Position numbers and translations under genes: made by a program. From a virus, in the IMG/VR virus record IMGVR_UViG_3300020448_001063, positions 1-20,513 of that record: 20,513 nt of DNA. The stretch is one strand, 5' to 3'. Of the stretch, positions 7,482 through 13,944 are shown piece after piece. How positions within the stretch are numbered: the stretch's first letter is position 1; each line of letters starts with the position of its first letter. The notes beneath the pieces were generated by a model. It saw only the letters and a list, made by a program, of their open reading frames with translations. It searched no databases and was not told where the DNA came from.

Positions 7482-8425
7482 TAATTAACTCCGTAATATT
7501 CTTTGTACCAAGTTATAAACTTTTCAACTCCAACCGGTACGGGGGTTGTAGGAACGTATCCTAATTTTCGAAGCTTAGTAGTATCAGACCATGTTTCAGG
7601 TGTATCTGCTGGATGAGCAGCCACTAATAACCTTTCAGTTTTTCTACCTAAGTTCTTTTCTATCTCATCAACAAAGTCAACTAACTCTACTTGAGTACCG
7701 TGACCAATATTATAAATCTCATGATAAGTTTCATTGCTCTCAACAATTTCATCAACTACGAGTTCAATACCTTGTACAATATCATCGACAAAAGTAAAGT
7801 CTCTTTTCATGTCTCCGTAGTTATAAAGCTCAATAGGTTTACCTGCTACAATAGAATCTGTAAAAGAAAAGAGCGCCATGTCTGGTCGACCATAAGGACC
7901 ATACACTGTAAAAAATCTTAGTCCTGCAGACCGTGACAACTTCGAATGCATAAATTGACATTCATTTGCTCGTTTTGACCAGCCATAAGGGTTGTTTTGG
8001 TGAAGTGGCCTATCATGCTCGTTCCATGGAAGTGGTTGACCGTGCATAACGCAACTGCTAGATGCGTATACAACTGGAATATCATGATTTTCTGCTACTT
8101 CAACAATCCTTTGAGTACCTGTTATATTAGTATCAATATAGGGTTGTGGTTCTGCAAGGGCGTGTCTTGGGTTTGCATATGCTGCTAGATGTAAGATACA
8201 ATCATAATCTTTTACATCATCTTCTAACATAGTGAAGTTCTGAATATCACCAGTAAGTGTTTCAATTCCTTCTTCTCTTAAAATAGTTGCTCTATCTTGT
8301 TTTAGTTTTACGTCATAGTAATCATTAAAATTATCTAGTCCTTTGACGTCCCACCCAGCATTTTTAAATGCAAGAGCGGAATGGAAGCCGATCATACCGG
8401 CTTGTCCAGTTATGAATATTTTCAT
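7481..8425 (-). CDS. SDR sugar-nucleotide epimerase, UDP-glucuronate 4-epimerase-like
   Basis: A 314-residue extended short-chain dehydrogenase. The NAD-binding motif is GQAGMIG (residues 7-13) and the catalytic triad is S122-124 with Y147xxxK151 (YGWSK). The stretches GLDNFNDYYDVKLKQ (29-43) and GLRFFTVYGPYGRPDMALF (168-186) are characteristic of UDP-glucuronate 4-epimerases (UDP-GlcA to UDP-GalA). Its nearest neighbour, UDP-glucose dehydrogenase, would supply that substrate. The related UDP-glucuronate decarboxylases (giving UDP-xylose) are the main alternative; the DNFNDYYD signature favours the epimerase. ATGA overlap with the upstream glycosyltransferase, one-base overlap with ugd downstream. 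Confidence 0.85.
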   Translation of the reverse strand: MKIFITGQAGMIGFHSALAFKNAGWDVKGLDNFNDYYDVKLKQDRATILREEGIETLTGDIQNFTMLEDDVKDYDCILHLAAYANPRHALAEPQPYIDTNITGTQRIVEVAENHDIPVVYASSSCVMHGQPLPWNEHDRPLHQNNPYGWSKRANECQFMHSKLSRSAGLRFFTVYGPYGRPDMALFSFTDSIVAGKPIELYNYGDMKRDFTFVDDIVQGIELVVDEIVESNETYHEIYNIGHGTQVELVDFVDEIEKNLGRKTERLLVAAHPADTPETWSDTTKLRKLGYVPTTPVPVGVEKFITWYKEYYGVN

Positions 8426-9666
8426 GCGAAAAACTCCTCTAGTCCTTGTGGTTGGTTTTCTTCAGTATTAATTGCAAGATCGACAATTTCGTTAACAACC
8501 ATCTCGCCATCTGAGTGCTGCTTCCAAAATTCAAATGCCATCTCTCTCCAATCATCTCTCATAGTAGGATCATTCTTTAGTCTGATCATTAGTTCGCGAC
8601 ACTCTTTAAAATTAGAATAGTCAAGGCCAATGGTGCCGCTGTTTTGGCATTGACTAATTGGTTTACCCTGCACAGGGTGAATTACGTTATCACAAAAGTG
8701 TTTATGAAATATAGGTACTGTTCCTGATGCAATACATTCTGCATGACAGTTTTCAATATTATCTCCATAAGTTTCTGCTTTTAAGTGATATAAGTCTGAA
8801 CCGAATGCTGATAGAGCCATTCTTTTCATACAATCTGAGTTTATATATTGAGGATATAAGTATGCACCTTTACCTGTAACTTCTTTTCCATATAGATCTG
8901 GTGTAAACTTAACGTCACCATGTTGTTTTTCTGGCCTGAAGTGATTCTCAACGATCCTTCTATCAACTGGATTCTCCTCTTTATTATCTCTATAAAGAAC
9001 AAGTGGATATTGAATAGAAGCTTCTAGTCCTTCAAGAACAGTTATGAATCCATTGTTCATTAATTCATCTTGGTGATAATCAATCATGAGACTAGGACCC
9101 TTCCACATAGCAGTACGTCCTATCCAGCGAATCATATTATCTTGTTGCTCTTCAATAGGCCTCCAGTATTTTTCTCTGTGTCCTTCATAATCAAAACCTA
9201 AAGCCATCTTCGTAAGTGGGGTCTTAATATTATTCTTTTTCATGAACTTTGAAAAATCATTTTCAAGCGAGTGAGTCATGATAACATCAACACTCATACA
9301 AACATCTGCTAAATTTGCATTACGTGCAATAGATGCTGCTTTATGATCTACATTGATAAATGCTTTTCGGATATGAACACGATCAAGAAACTTTAACCAG
9401 TTGTCTTTACAATCTTGAGGGTGAGACTTTGAAGGAACAGAATATACGATACATAGTTCATGTGAATTTACAATTGCAGCCATAGCTTCCCATTCACGAC
9501 CTAAGTTCATTTCCATTTGATCAATTTCTAAACCTTTTGCTCTTCCCCACTTTTTATCGTTTGCAGATAAGATCTTTGCACCTGTAACTTTTTGCATTTG
9601 TATTGCGCATTGTGTTACACCGCAACCTTCAGTACCACGACCAAGTACAATAATTATTTTATTCAT
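8422..9666 (-). CDS. agt: DNA hydroxymethylcytosine glycosyltransferase, T4 alpha-glucosyltransferase homologue
   Basis: Predicted to transfer a sugar from a UDP-sugar to 5-hydroxymethylcytosine in DNA. It aligns with T4 AGT (GT-B fold): RGTEGCGVT (10-18) versus RGLEGCGVT; VDHKAASIARN (106-116) versus the T4 QHDHSVLSLRRN region; IRWIGRTAMWKG (179-190) versus NRWIGRTTTWKG; QYINSDCMKRM (273-283) versus CYINSEMLERM; and ECIASGTVPIF (310-320) versus ELGACGTIPVF. Length is 414 residues (T4 400). The start ATG follows GGAGGAATAA directly after the UDG-like gene. The C-terminal LEEFFA is a likely clamp-binding tail; T4 AGT is reported to interact with gp45. The donor sugar may differ from glucose because UDP-glucose dehydrogenase and an epimerase follow immediately. 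Confidence 0.9.
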   Translation of the reverse strand: MNKIIIVLGRGTEGCGVTQCAIQMQKVTGAKILSANDKKWGRAKGLEIDQMEMNLGREWEAMAAIVNSHELCIVYSVPSKSHPQDCKDNWLKFLDRVHIRKAFINVDHKAASIARNANLADVCMSVDVIMTHSLENDFSKFMKKNNIKTPLTKMALGFDYEGHREKYWRPIEEQQDNMIRWIGRTAMWKGPSLMIDYHQDELMNNGFITVLEGLEASIQYPLVLYRDNKEENPVDRRIVENHFRPEKQHGDVKFTPDLYGKEVTGKGAYLYPQYINSDCMKRMALSAFGSDLYHLKAETYGDNIENCHAECIASGTVPIFHKHFCDNVIHPVQGKPISQCQNSGTIGLDYSNFKECRELMIRLKNDPTMRDDWREMAFEFWKQHSDGEMVVNEIVDLAINTEENQPQGLEEFFA

Positions 9667-10041
9667 TTATTCCTCCAAATATCGCTTACAACCTTCAAGC
9701 TTTGACTCAACATACATAGGATTATTGAGCAACCTGTTTAATCCAGAAGGGTGTGGTAGTATATAGTGTTCGTATCTATTAAGTCTTGTGAGATAGTCTG
9801 AAACTTTTGTTCCCCATGCTACTATCTTATCATATCCATCTAAAAGACTTCTTATTGATTCGTGATCAAAAGACTTATACTTAAAATCCCAATTAGGATC
9901 TGATGAAAGATTTGTAAACGATACATAATCTAGTTCTAAATAGTCTAGCCATGTATGGAACCTCTTATAAGAAGATCCTTTCGACTTACTTATTGGAACC
10001 CGCGAGGGATTCAATCCTACGAATATAAGTTTTCCTTTCAT
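9667..10041 (-). CDS. uracil/thymine-DNA-glycosylase-like protein
   Basis: A 124-residue protein with both active-site signatures of the UDG superfamily: FVGLNPS near the N-terminus (compare MUG GINPG, catalytic Asn in the same place; N11 here) and HPSGLNR near residue 100 (compare MUG NPSGLSR). This suggests a MUG/TDG-type base-excision glycosylase, though it is shorter than E. coli MUG (168). The ATG at 10041 is chosen because an upstream in-frame ATG (10059) lies across the promoter -10 region. The -10 TATAAT ends 6 bases before this ATG, so the mRNA should be leaderless. It is the first gene of the glycosylation cassette. Substrate unknown: uracil, mismatched bases or a cytosine derivative are possible. 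Confidence 0.7.
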   Translation of the reverse strand: MKGKLIFVGLNPSRVPISKSKGSSYKRFHTWLDYLELDYVSFTNLSSDPNWDFKYKSFDHESIRSLLDGYDKIVAWGTKVSDYLTRLNRYEHYILPHPSGLNRLLNNPMYVESKLEGCKRYLEE

Positions 10042-10047
10042 AGTACT

Positions 10048-10076
10048 ATTATACAACATTTTTTAGTATTTGTAAA
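10048..10076 (-). promoter_or_regulatory. sigma70-type promoter of the DNA-modification cassette
   Basis: Minus strand: -35 TTTACA (10071-10076), 17-base spacer ending TGTTG, -10 TATAAT (10048-10053). The -35 directly follows the TAG stop of the preceding 105-residue gene (TAGTTTACA). The -10 ends 6 bases before the ATG at 10041, so the predicted start of transcription coincides with the start codon. It drives the UDG-like, agt, epimerase, ugd and C5-methyltransferase genes. Confidence 0.88.
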
Positions 10077-10394
10077 CTATTTTGTTTGGTTTTCTAAAGC
10101 TTTTTTTAACGCTCTTTCGAGATCATTATCAGCTTCCTCGGCCATCTGTTGATAAGGGTCAACTGGCTGGAACTTTTTCTTCATTTCTAATAAATCGTAT
10201 TCTATGTCTTGACTTGTTCTAACTTTAGTTTCTTTAATAGGAAGAACTTTTATTATGGACACGTCTTTTTCTGAAGGACCTAGATGCTTTTGCATTAAGA
10301 ATATTCTTTCTTTAACATTAGATACTTTATCTTCTAAGTTATCCAGTCTGCTATAGGCTTTTGCTAAATCCAAAAGTTGCTTACTCTTGTCCAT
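10077..10394 (-). CDS. hypothetical helical protein, 105 residues
   Basis: A charged, mostly helical protein. Residues about 1-40 have a coiled-coil-like pattern (LAKAYSRLDNLEDKVSNVKE). A mixed central part (VSIIKVLPIKETKVRTSQDI) follows, then a DLLEMKKKFQPVDPY linker and an acidic-to-basic helical tail ending in ALKKALENQTK. Not recognised. The ATG overlaps the SPASM-like gene's stop by 14 bases. It is the last gene before the 10048-10076 promoter, so it closes the gp42/radical-SAM transcription unit. Confidence 0.65.
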   Translation of the reverse strand: MDKSKQLLDLAKAYSRLDNLEDKVSNVKERIFLMQKHLGPSEKDVSIIKVLPIKETKVRTSQDIEYDLLEMKKKFQPVDPYQQMAEEADNDLERALKKALENQTK

Positions 10395-10803
10395 CCTTCG
10401 TAATTCCTAAAAGTTTCTCTTTCTCTAAAATACTATTTTTTTGTTGATTCAGTTGTTTTACATATGAAGAGTATGAGTGCTGATTACCGTCATCATCTAT
10501 AACGACGCCACATGATGTTTTACATCTACTTCCAGCTTCTTTAGGTTTAAATAATATTTTTCTATAAAAGTTTTTCCATTGTCTTGAATTAAGAGCATCA
10601 TCTGGAGTAATTCCATTTTTAACATTAAGTTCTTTATTGTATATTCCTCCAGGATTTTCTTTTCTGTCAAATGCATTGTCCATCCAACAACAAGGAACAT
10701 AATAACCAGATGCTGAGAATGCCATGCACTGACCCATTCCATTTATATCTATATCACCATTTTCTAAAAAAGGAAAACATTTGGGAATAATCTTAAGCTG
10801 CAT
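10381..10803 (-). CDS. stand-alone SPASM-like iron-sulfur protein
   Basis: A 140-residue cysteine-rich protein. From the ATG at 10803 the cysteines are at about 9, 26, 38, 39, 94 and 98. The pattern CxxF...C, then SGYYVPCC, then NSRQWKNFYRKILF...CKTSCG closely resembles the SPASM auxiliary-cluster domain that normally forms the C-terminus of radical SAM maturases (Gly-Tyr-x-x-Cys-Cys, then NS-x-W-K-x-F, then CxxxC). The radical SAM core is encoded immediately upstream (20-base maximum overlap), so the two probably form one enzyme split into two chains. A GTG at 10812 is an alternative start. The SPASM call is by pattern; the function of the pair is unknown. Confidence 0.7.
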   Translation of the reverse strand: MQLKIIPKCFPFLENGDIDINGMGQCMAFSASGYYVPCCWMDNAFDRKENPGGIYNKELNVKNGITPDDALNSRQWKNFYRKILFKPKEAGSRCKTSCGVVIDDDGNQHSYSSYVKQLNQQKNSILEKEKLLGITKDGQE

Positions 10804-11566
10804 ACTTGTCACGCTCTTTTTTATATTCTTCTATATTATCTATGACTAAAGAAGACGCGAATCCTGTACCTGATAAGTGATAAGGATTTTTTGGAGGTGC
10901 AACATGATGACCAAAGTGTGAATCAAACCTACTGGATCTATGTAGAATAAATTCTATATTTTTATCTAGAGCGTATTCTGCCGCAACTACTACATCGTTT
11001 TCATTATACTCAAATGGAATGTACTGCCATGACACCTTTAACTTATCATTAGCTACAGTTGCACAGTAATCCATAGCTGCGCATGCACTGTCCCAGTCTT
11101 GATTCTTTCTGTGTATTGAACATGATTTACCAACACCGTCTATACCAAAGATTATATTTGAAGTGTAATTACCTTGTAATAACAGATGACATAGTTTTTG
11201 CCACCACTGCTTTTTCTTTCCAGAACCGTTAGTGTGAATCTCTAAATGTTGAAAGGTCGTTTCATTCAGGACTTCTATTATTCCTAATAGATTTTTGTGA
11301 TATATGGGATCAGATATTTGACCACATAAAAAAATCTTTTTAAACGAATTACCCATGATTCTAGCATCATCTTCTGTTAAGTCACCGTATTCTTTTCCAG
11401 CTTGTTTAACAAAATTCTTACCATCTCTAGGATCTTGCCTAATACAATATGCACACTCAAGAAGACACCTGTGAGAGGTATCAACATTAATAAATCTCTT
11501 TTGAGCTATTCTAGTGAAGTGATTATAGTACAGATCAAAATGTTTTTCTAGATTAGATAAACTCAA
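10793..11566 (-). CDS. radical SAM protein
   Basis: A 257-residue radical SAM core with the [4Fe-4S]-binding CxxxCxxC motif (CLLECAYC, about residues 34-41) after a FINVDTSHR strand, followed by a LEIHTNGSG motif and NIIFGIDG, as in SPASM-type enzymes. The N-terminus is short and there is no C-terminal auxiliary-cluster domain in this chain; that part appears to be the next gene. TTG at 11566 has GGGAG 6 bases upstream; a TTG at 11572 is possible but too close to it. It overlaps the dCMP deaminase gene by 14 bases. It could modify a peptide, sugar or nucleotide. Its place directly after gp42 and dCMP deaminase hints at nucleotide modification, but this is inference. Confidence 0.85.
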   Translation of the reverse strand: MSLSNLEKHFDLYYNHFTRIAQKRFINVDTSHRCLLECAYCIRQDPRDGKNFVKQAGKEYGDLTEDDARIMGNSFKKIFLCGQISDPIYHKNLLGIIEVLNETTFQHLEIHTNGSGKKKQWWQKLCHLLLQGNYTSNIIFGIDGVGKSCSIHRKNQDWDSACAAMDYCATVANDKLKVSWQYIPFEYNENDVVVAAEYALDKNIEFILHRSSRFDSHFGHHVAPPKNPYHLSGTGFASSLVIDNIEEYKKERDKYAA

Positions 11567-11987
11567 ATGCAACTCCCGCTTCAGTAAACATAGACTGCGT
11601 TAAGCCCCATGATTCTTTCCAGCGGTCGGTGATTTCTTGTTTTGGCATAACTACTCTTTTTACACCTACTTGTACTATTCCTTTTGCACAATCTGAGCAA
11701 CAAGGAAGTCCTACAACATAAAAGGTACTACCTTCTAGTGATATACCACTAAAGGCAGCATTGAATATAGTATTCATCTCTGCATGTACAATATACTTAA
11801 GTTTGATTTCTCTATTTTCTAATCTATCATTATCTGATATGCTACGAGGAAACCCATTATAACCTTGTGCTAGAACTTGACCCTTTTCGCCAATAGCAAC
11901 GCATCCAATCTTAGATGATGGATCCTTTGACCATTTAGATATTCTTTCAGCCAGCTCTAAGTATCGCTTATCCCATTTATTTGACAA
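11553..11987 (-). CDS. cd: dCMP deaminase
   Basis: Deaminates dCMP to dUMP, feeding thymidylate synthesis by ThyX. Zinc-site motifs are HAE (about residues 68-70, HAEMNTIFNAA) and CSDC (about 97-100, in LPCCSDCAKGIVQVG). The N-terminus SNKWDKRYLELAERISKWSKD matches the usual start of dCMP deaminases, so I chose the TTG at 11987, with AAAGG about 10 bases upstream. An ATG at 12011 would add 8 residues inside gp42 without a ribosome binding site. Length is 144 residues; T4 Cd is 193 with an extra insertion. It competes with the adjacent gp42 for dCMP, so both genes together set the dTMP to hydroxymethyl-dCMP ratio. Confidence 0.92.
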   Translation of the reverse strand: MSNKWDKRYLELAERISKWSKDPSSKIGCVAIGEKGQVLAQGYNGFPRSISDNDRLENREIKLKYIVHAEMNTIFNAAFSGISLEGSTFYVVGLPCCSDCAKGIVQVGVKRVVMPKQEITDRWKESWGLTQSMFTEAGVAFEFI

Positions 11988-12636
11988 GATGAAAGTGCCT
12001 TTCGTAAACATGTAGATTTTGTACTTGCCATGTTATAAAGCCCGTTTCAATTCCTAACATTTCTGCTAGTTCTTTTTGAACAAATCTTTGCCAGGCGTAA
12101 TCATTTTTATATCCATATACAACATCATTTGACCGCATTTGAACTACAGCTTGCAACTCGTCATTTCGAATATAGTAAGTAACTGAATTAGTACAAATAA
12201 AGTCGTTCTTACCATCTTCATTATATTCATGCCAGATAGACGGACGATTGTAAATCATTGAGGCCCTACGACCATCTGGATTATCTCGCAATTCTCTGTA
12301 AACGTTTCCAAACTGGTTATAGTATTTATCACTGTAAATTAGTTTACCATAATTAGAATTAATCTCACCTTCTTTATTTGCTGAGTACTGCCAAGCTGCC
12401 GGTGGTTCTGGTTTATCCCATATGTCATTAATATTAGTAGACTCAGACTTATACCACTTTAGTTCTGCATCAATATACTCATTGTTTGGTTCACCAAAGA
12501 TAGCTGGCTCATCTGCTAGAAAAGAAGCACCGAGTAGTTCAATTGTTTTTTGACCTGTTTTATCTAACTCAAAAGCTTCATCATTAAGTTCATCAATAAA
12601 GTATTGACGAATATCTTTAACACTATATGTTATCAT
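11977..12636 (-). CDS. 42: deoxycytidylate 5-hydroxymethyltransferase gp42
   Basis: Makes 5-hydroxymethyl-dCMP from dCMP and methylenetetrahydrofolate, so that hydroxymethylcytosine replaces cytosine in phage DNA. It is clearly homologous to T4 gp42: LDKTGQKTIELLGASFLADE, KGEINSNYG, RRASMIYNRPS, DFICTNSVTYYIR, MRSNDVVYGYKNDYAWQ. The catalytic C148 and the D179 that distinguishes dCMP from dUMP specificity fall at the same residue numbers as in T4. At 219 residues it ends just after VYERHFHLVK, so about 25 residues of the T4 tail are absent. It overlaps the nucleotidyltransferase gene upstream by 14 bases and is followed by dCMP deaminase. Confidence 0.95.
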   Translation of the reverse strand: MITYSVKDIRQYFIDELNDEAFELDKTGQKTIELLGASFLADEPAIFGEPNNEYIDAELKWYKSESTNINDIWDKPEPPAAWQYSANKEGEINSNYGKLIYSDKYYNQFGNVYRELRDNPDGRRASMIYNRPSIWHEYNEDGKNDFICTNSVTYYIRNDELQAVVQMRSNDVVYGYKNDYAWQRFVQKELAEMLGIETGFITWQVQNLHVYERHFHLVK

Positions 12637-13036
12637 TACAAACTCTCTTTCTCAGATCTGATGAAGAAAACCTATGGTCTCTCTTATTGAAGTATAAATC
12701 TATTCCTCTGTTACGACACTCATCTTTTCCAGTGAAATCTTTCTGTCTATACTCTTCACCTAGGATTCTTACATCAATTGGATACATGTTTATTATATCA
12801 ATTAAATCGGCTTCTGTACAATAAATAATGACCTCGTCAACATATTTTATTGCAGAAAGTTGTGCTTGCCTTTCTACAATAGATTGTATAGGAGAGTTCT
12901 TTTCTTTTCTATCAAAAGTAGGATCTACCTGTAGACCGCATATTAAATAATCACATTGAGCCTTCGCCTCTCTCAACATCATAACATGGCCTGCATGAAG
13001 TAAATCAAAAGTACTACATGTAAATCCTACCTTCAT
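12623..13036 (-). CDS. cytidylyltransferase-like nucleotidyltransferase (TagD-like)
   Basis: A 137-residue HIGH-superfamily nucleotidyltransferase. The HxGH motif is H14-A-G-H17 (FDLLHAGHVMML), and the C-terminal FSSSDLRKRV corresponds to the ISTTxxxxR signature. It is close in size to glycerol-3-phosphate cytidylyltransferase (TagD, about 130). Such enzymes join CTP or ATP to a phosphorylated alcohol or sugar. Four-base ATGA overlap with the preceding exported-protein gene, 14-base overlap with gp42. Substrate not determinable from sequence; it might activate a polyol or sugar phosphate for cell-surface or DNA decoration. Confidence 0.82.
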   Translation of the reverse strand: MKVGFTCSTFDLLHAGHVMMLREAKAQCDYLICGLQVDPTFDRKEKNSPIQSIVERQAQLSAIKYVDEVIIYCTEADLIDIINMYPIDVRILGEEYRQKDFTGKDECRNRGIDLYFNKRDHRFSSSDLRKRVCNDNI

Positions 13037-13224
13037 TCAGTATTCTCACTTATTTCTACATAGTCTTCAATACAAACAAAACCAATTCCCATTGGAGCAG
13101 ATTCTTCTAAAAAATAACCCATTTCAACACAGCTGTAAGGATCTTTAAAATAATCTACAGCAGTACCTTCTACTTCTCCTGCAGGATTCAAACTAACCAT
13201 GAGTAATATGAAACCAACTATCAT
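13033..13224 (-). CDS. small exported protein of unknown function
   Basis: A 63-residue protein with an N-terminal hydrophobic stretch (MIVGFILLMVSLNPAGE) that looks like a short signal peptide, followed by an acidic domain with two cysteines (YSCVEMGYF and GFVCIEDY), which could form a disulfide in the periplasm. Its ATG overlaps the stop of the upstream exported-protein gene by four bases, so the two are coupled and may act together. Not recognised. Confidence 0.62.
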   Translation of the reverse strand: MIVGFILLMVSLNPAGEVEGTAVDYFKDPYSCVEMGYFLEESAPMGIGFVCIEDYVEISENTE

Positions 13225-13601
13225 TTTGTTTCACCCCATTCTGCTAAATCAATCTCTACTCCATAACCTATCACACAAAATTGATTGTATGGATGGTTAT
13301 GGTATTCTAGTATTGTAAATGTTTTTGTTTCAAAATTAACATACAAAGCAAATGGCAGTATAGCCGGTGTTTGTGATAAGCCATCAGCTTCATCAGGATC
13401 ACGGACCTTGCCTAAAACTTTTCCTCCAAACACTAATCTTTCTTCTTTGTCAGCCAACATAGAAAAAATTTCGTCTTTAGGAGCACACATTACAGGTTTT
13501 TCTTGCCATTCACCTGCTGGTGCAGGATGACATCTAAACAGTAAAACTGTTAGTAATAATAATAAAAAAGGTATTGTTGTGTTAATTTTTCTTTTAAGCA
13601 T
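13221..13601 (-). CDS. exported protein of unknown function
   Basis: A 126-residue protein with a clear signal peptide: KRK at the N-terminus, a leucine-rich core (IPFLLLLLTVLLF), and a likely cleavage site after APA in CHPAPAGEW. The mature part has two cysteines (MCAPKD and QFCVIGYG) and alternating beta-like segments (FALYVNFETKTFTILEY). A lipobox is not convincing. The ATG overlaps the cupin stop by 8 bases with GGGAA just upstream. Probably periplasmic; possibly host envelope interaction or superinfection control, but that is speculation. Confidence 0.68.
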   Translation of the reverse strand: MLKRKINTTIPFLLLLLTVLLFRCHPAPAGEWQEKPVMCAPKDEIFSMLADKEERLVFGGKVLGKVRDPDEADGLSQTPAILPFALYVNFETKTFTILEYHNHPYNQFCVIGYGVEIDLAEWGETK

Positions 13602-13944
13602 TTCCCATAAACCCTTGTTCTTCTCTTACAATATCATTATGATTGAATTCTGCCCAATACAATTCATAAGCTACACCTGACTCTACACACTCAAATTTAT
13701 GATATAGACCAGGCTTAACTTTTGTGTAATCACCAGCCTTCAGTATAGTAGTGTCTATAAGACTATAATCTCTTTGCCAAACTTTGACTCGCATAACACC
13801 TGACTCTACATAAAAACCGTTCCATTTGTATCTGTGCAAGTGTTTAGAACAAACACCACCAGCTTCCATTTCAATCCTATGAAACTCTAAAGTGCCATTA
13901 GCTTCAATGAGTTCTGTAGTTCCCCAAACCTTACCTGCTTTCAT
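13594..13944 (-). CDS. cupin-fold protein
   Basis: A 116-residue single-domain cupin. The first cupin motif is visible (GGVCSKHLHRYKWNGFYVES, about residues 29-48, then G49) with H35 and H37 as likely metal ligands; the usual glutamate position is asparagine (N42/43 region). The second motif is KPGLYHKFE, with a third histidine. This resembles mannose-6-phosphate-isomerase-like cupins, and the tyrosine/tryptophan-rich C-terminus (YELYWAEF) is typical. Could be a small sugar isomerase, dioxygenase or binding protein. Overlaps its neighbours by 14 and 8 bases. Confidence 0.75.
   Translation of the reverse strand: MKAGKVWGTTELIEANGTLEFHRIEMEAGGVCSKHLHRYKWNGFYVESGVMRVKVWQRDYSLIDTTILKAGDYTKVKPGLYHKFECVESGVAYELYWAEFNHNDIVREEQGFMGNA

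Noticed and set aside
8422-9666. Cell-surface (lipopolysaccharide) glycosyltransferase
   Set aside because: The alignment blocks are specific to T4 AGT, a DNA glycosyltransferase, and the clamp-like tail fits DNA work.
10042-10059. In-frame upstream ATG for the UDG-like gene
   Set aside because: It lies within the spacer and -10 of the promoter, so it would not be on the mRNA; MKGKLIFVGLNPS at 10041 fits the family.
11553-12636. gp42 considered as an ordinary ThyA thymidylate synthase
   Set aside because: D179 and the T4 gp42 alignment favour dCMP hydroxymethylase, and thymidylate synthesis is already covered by ThyX.
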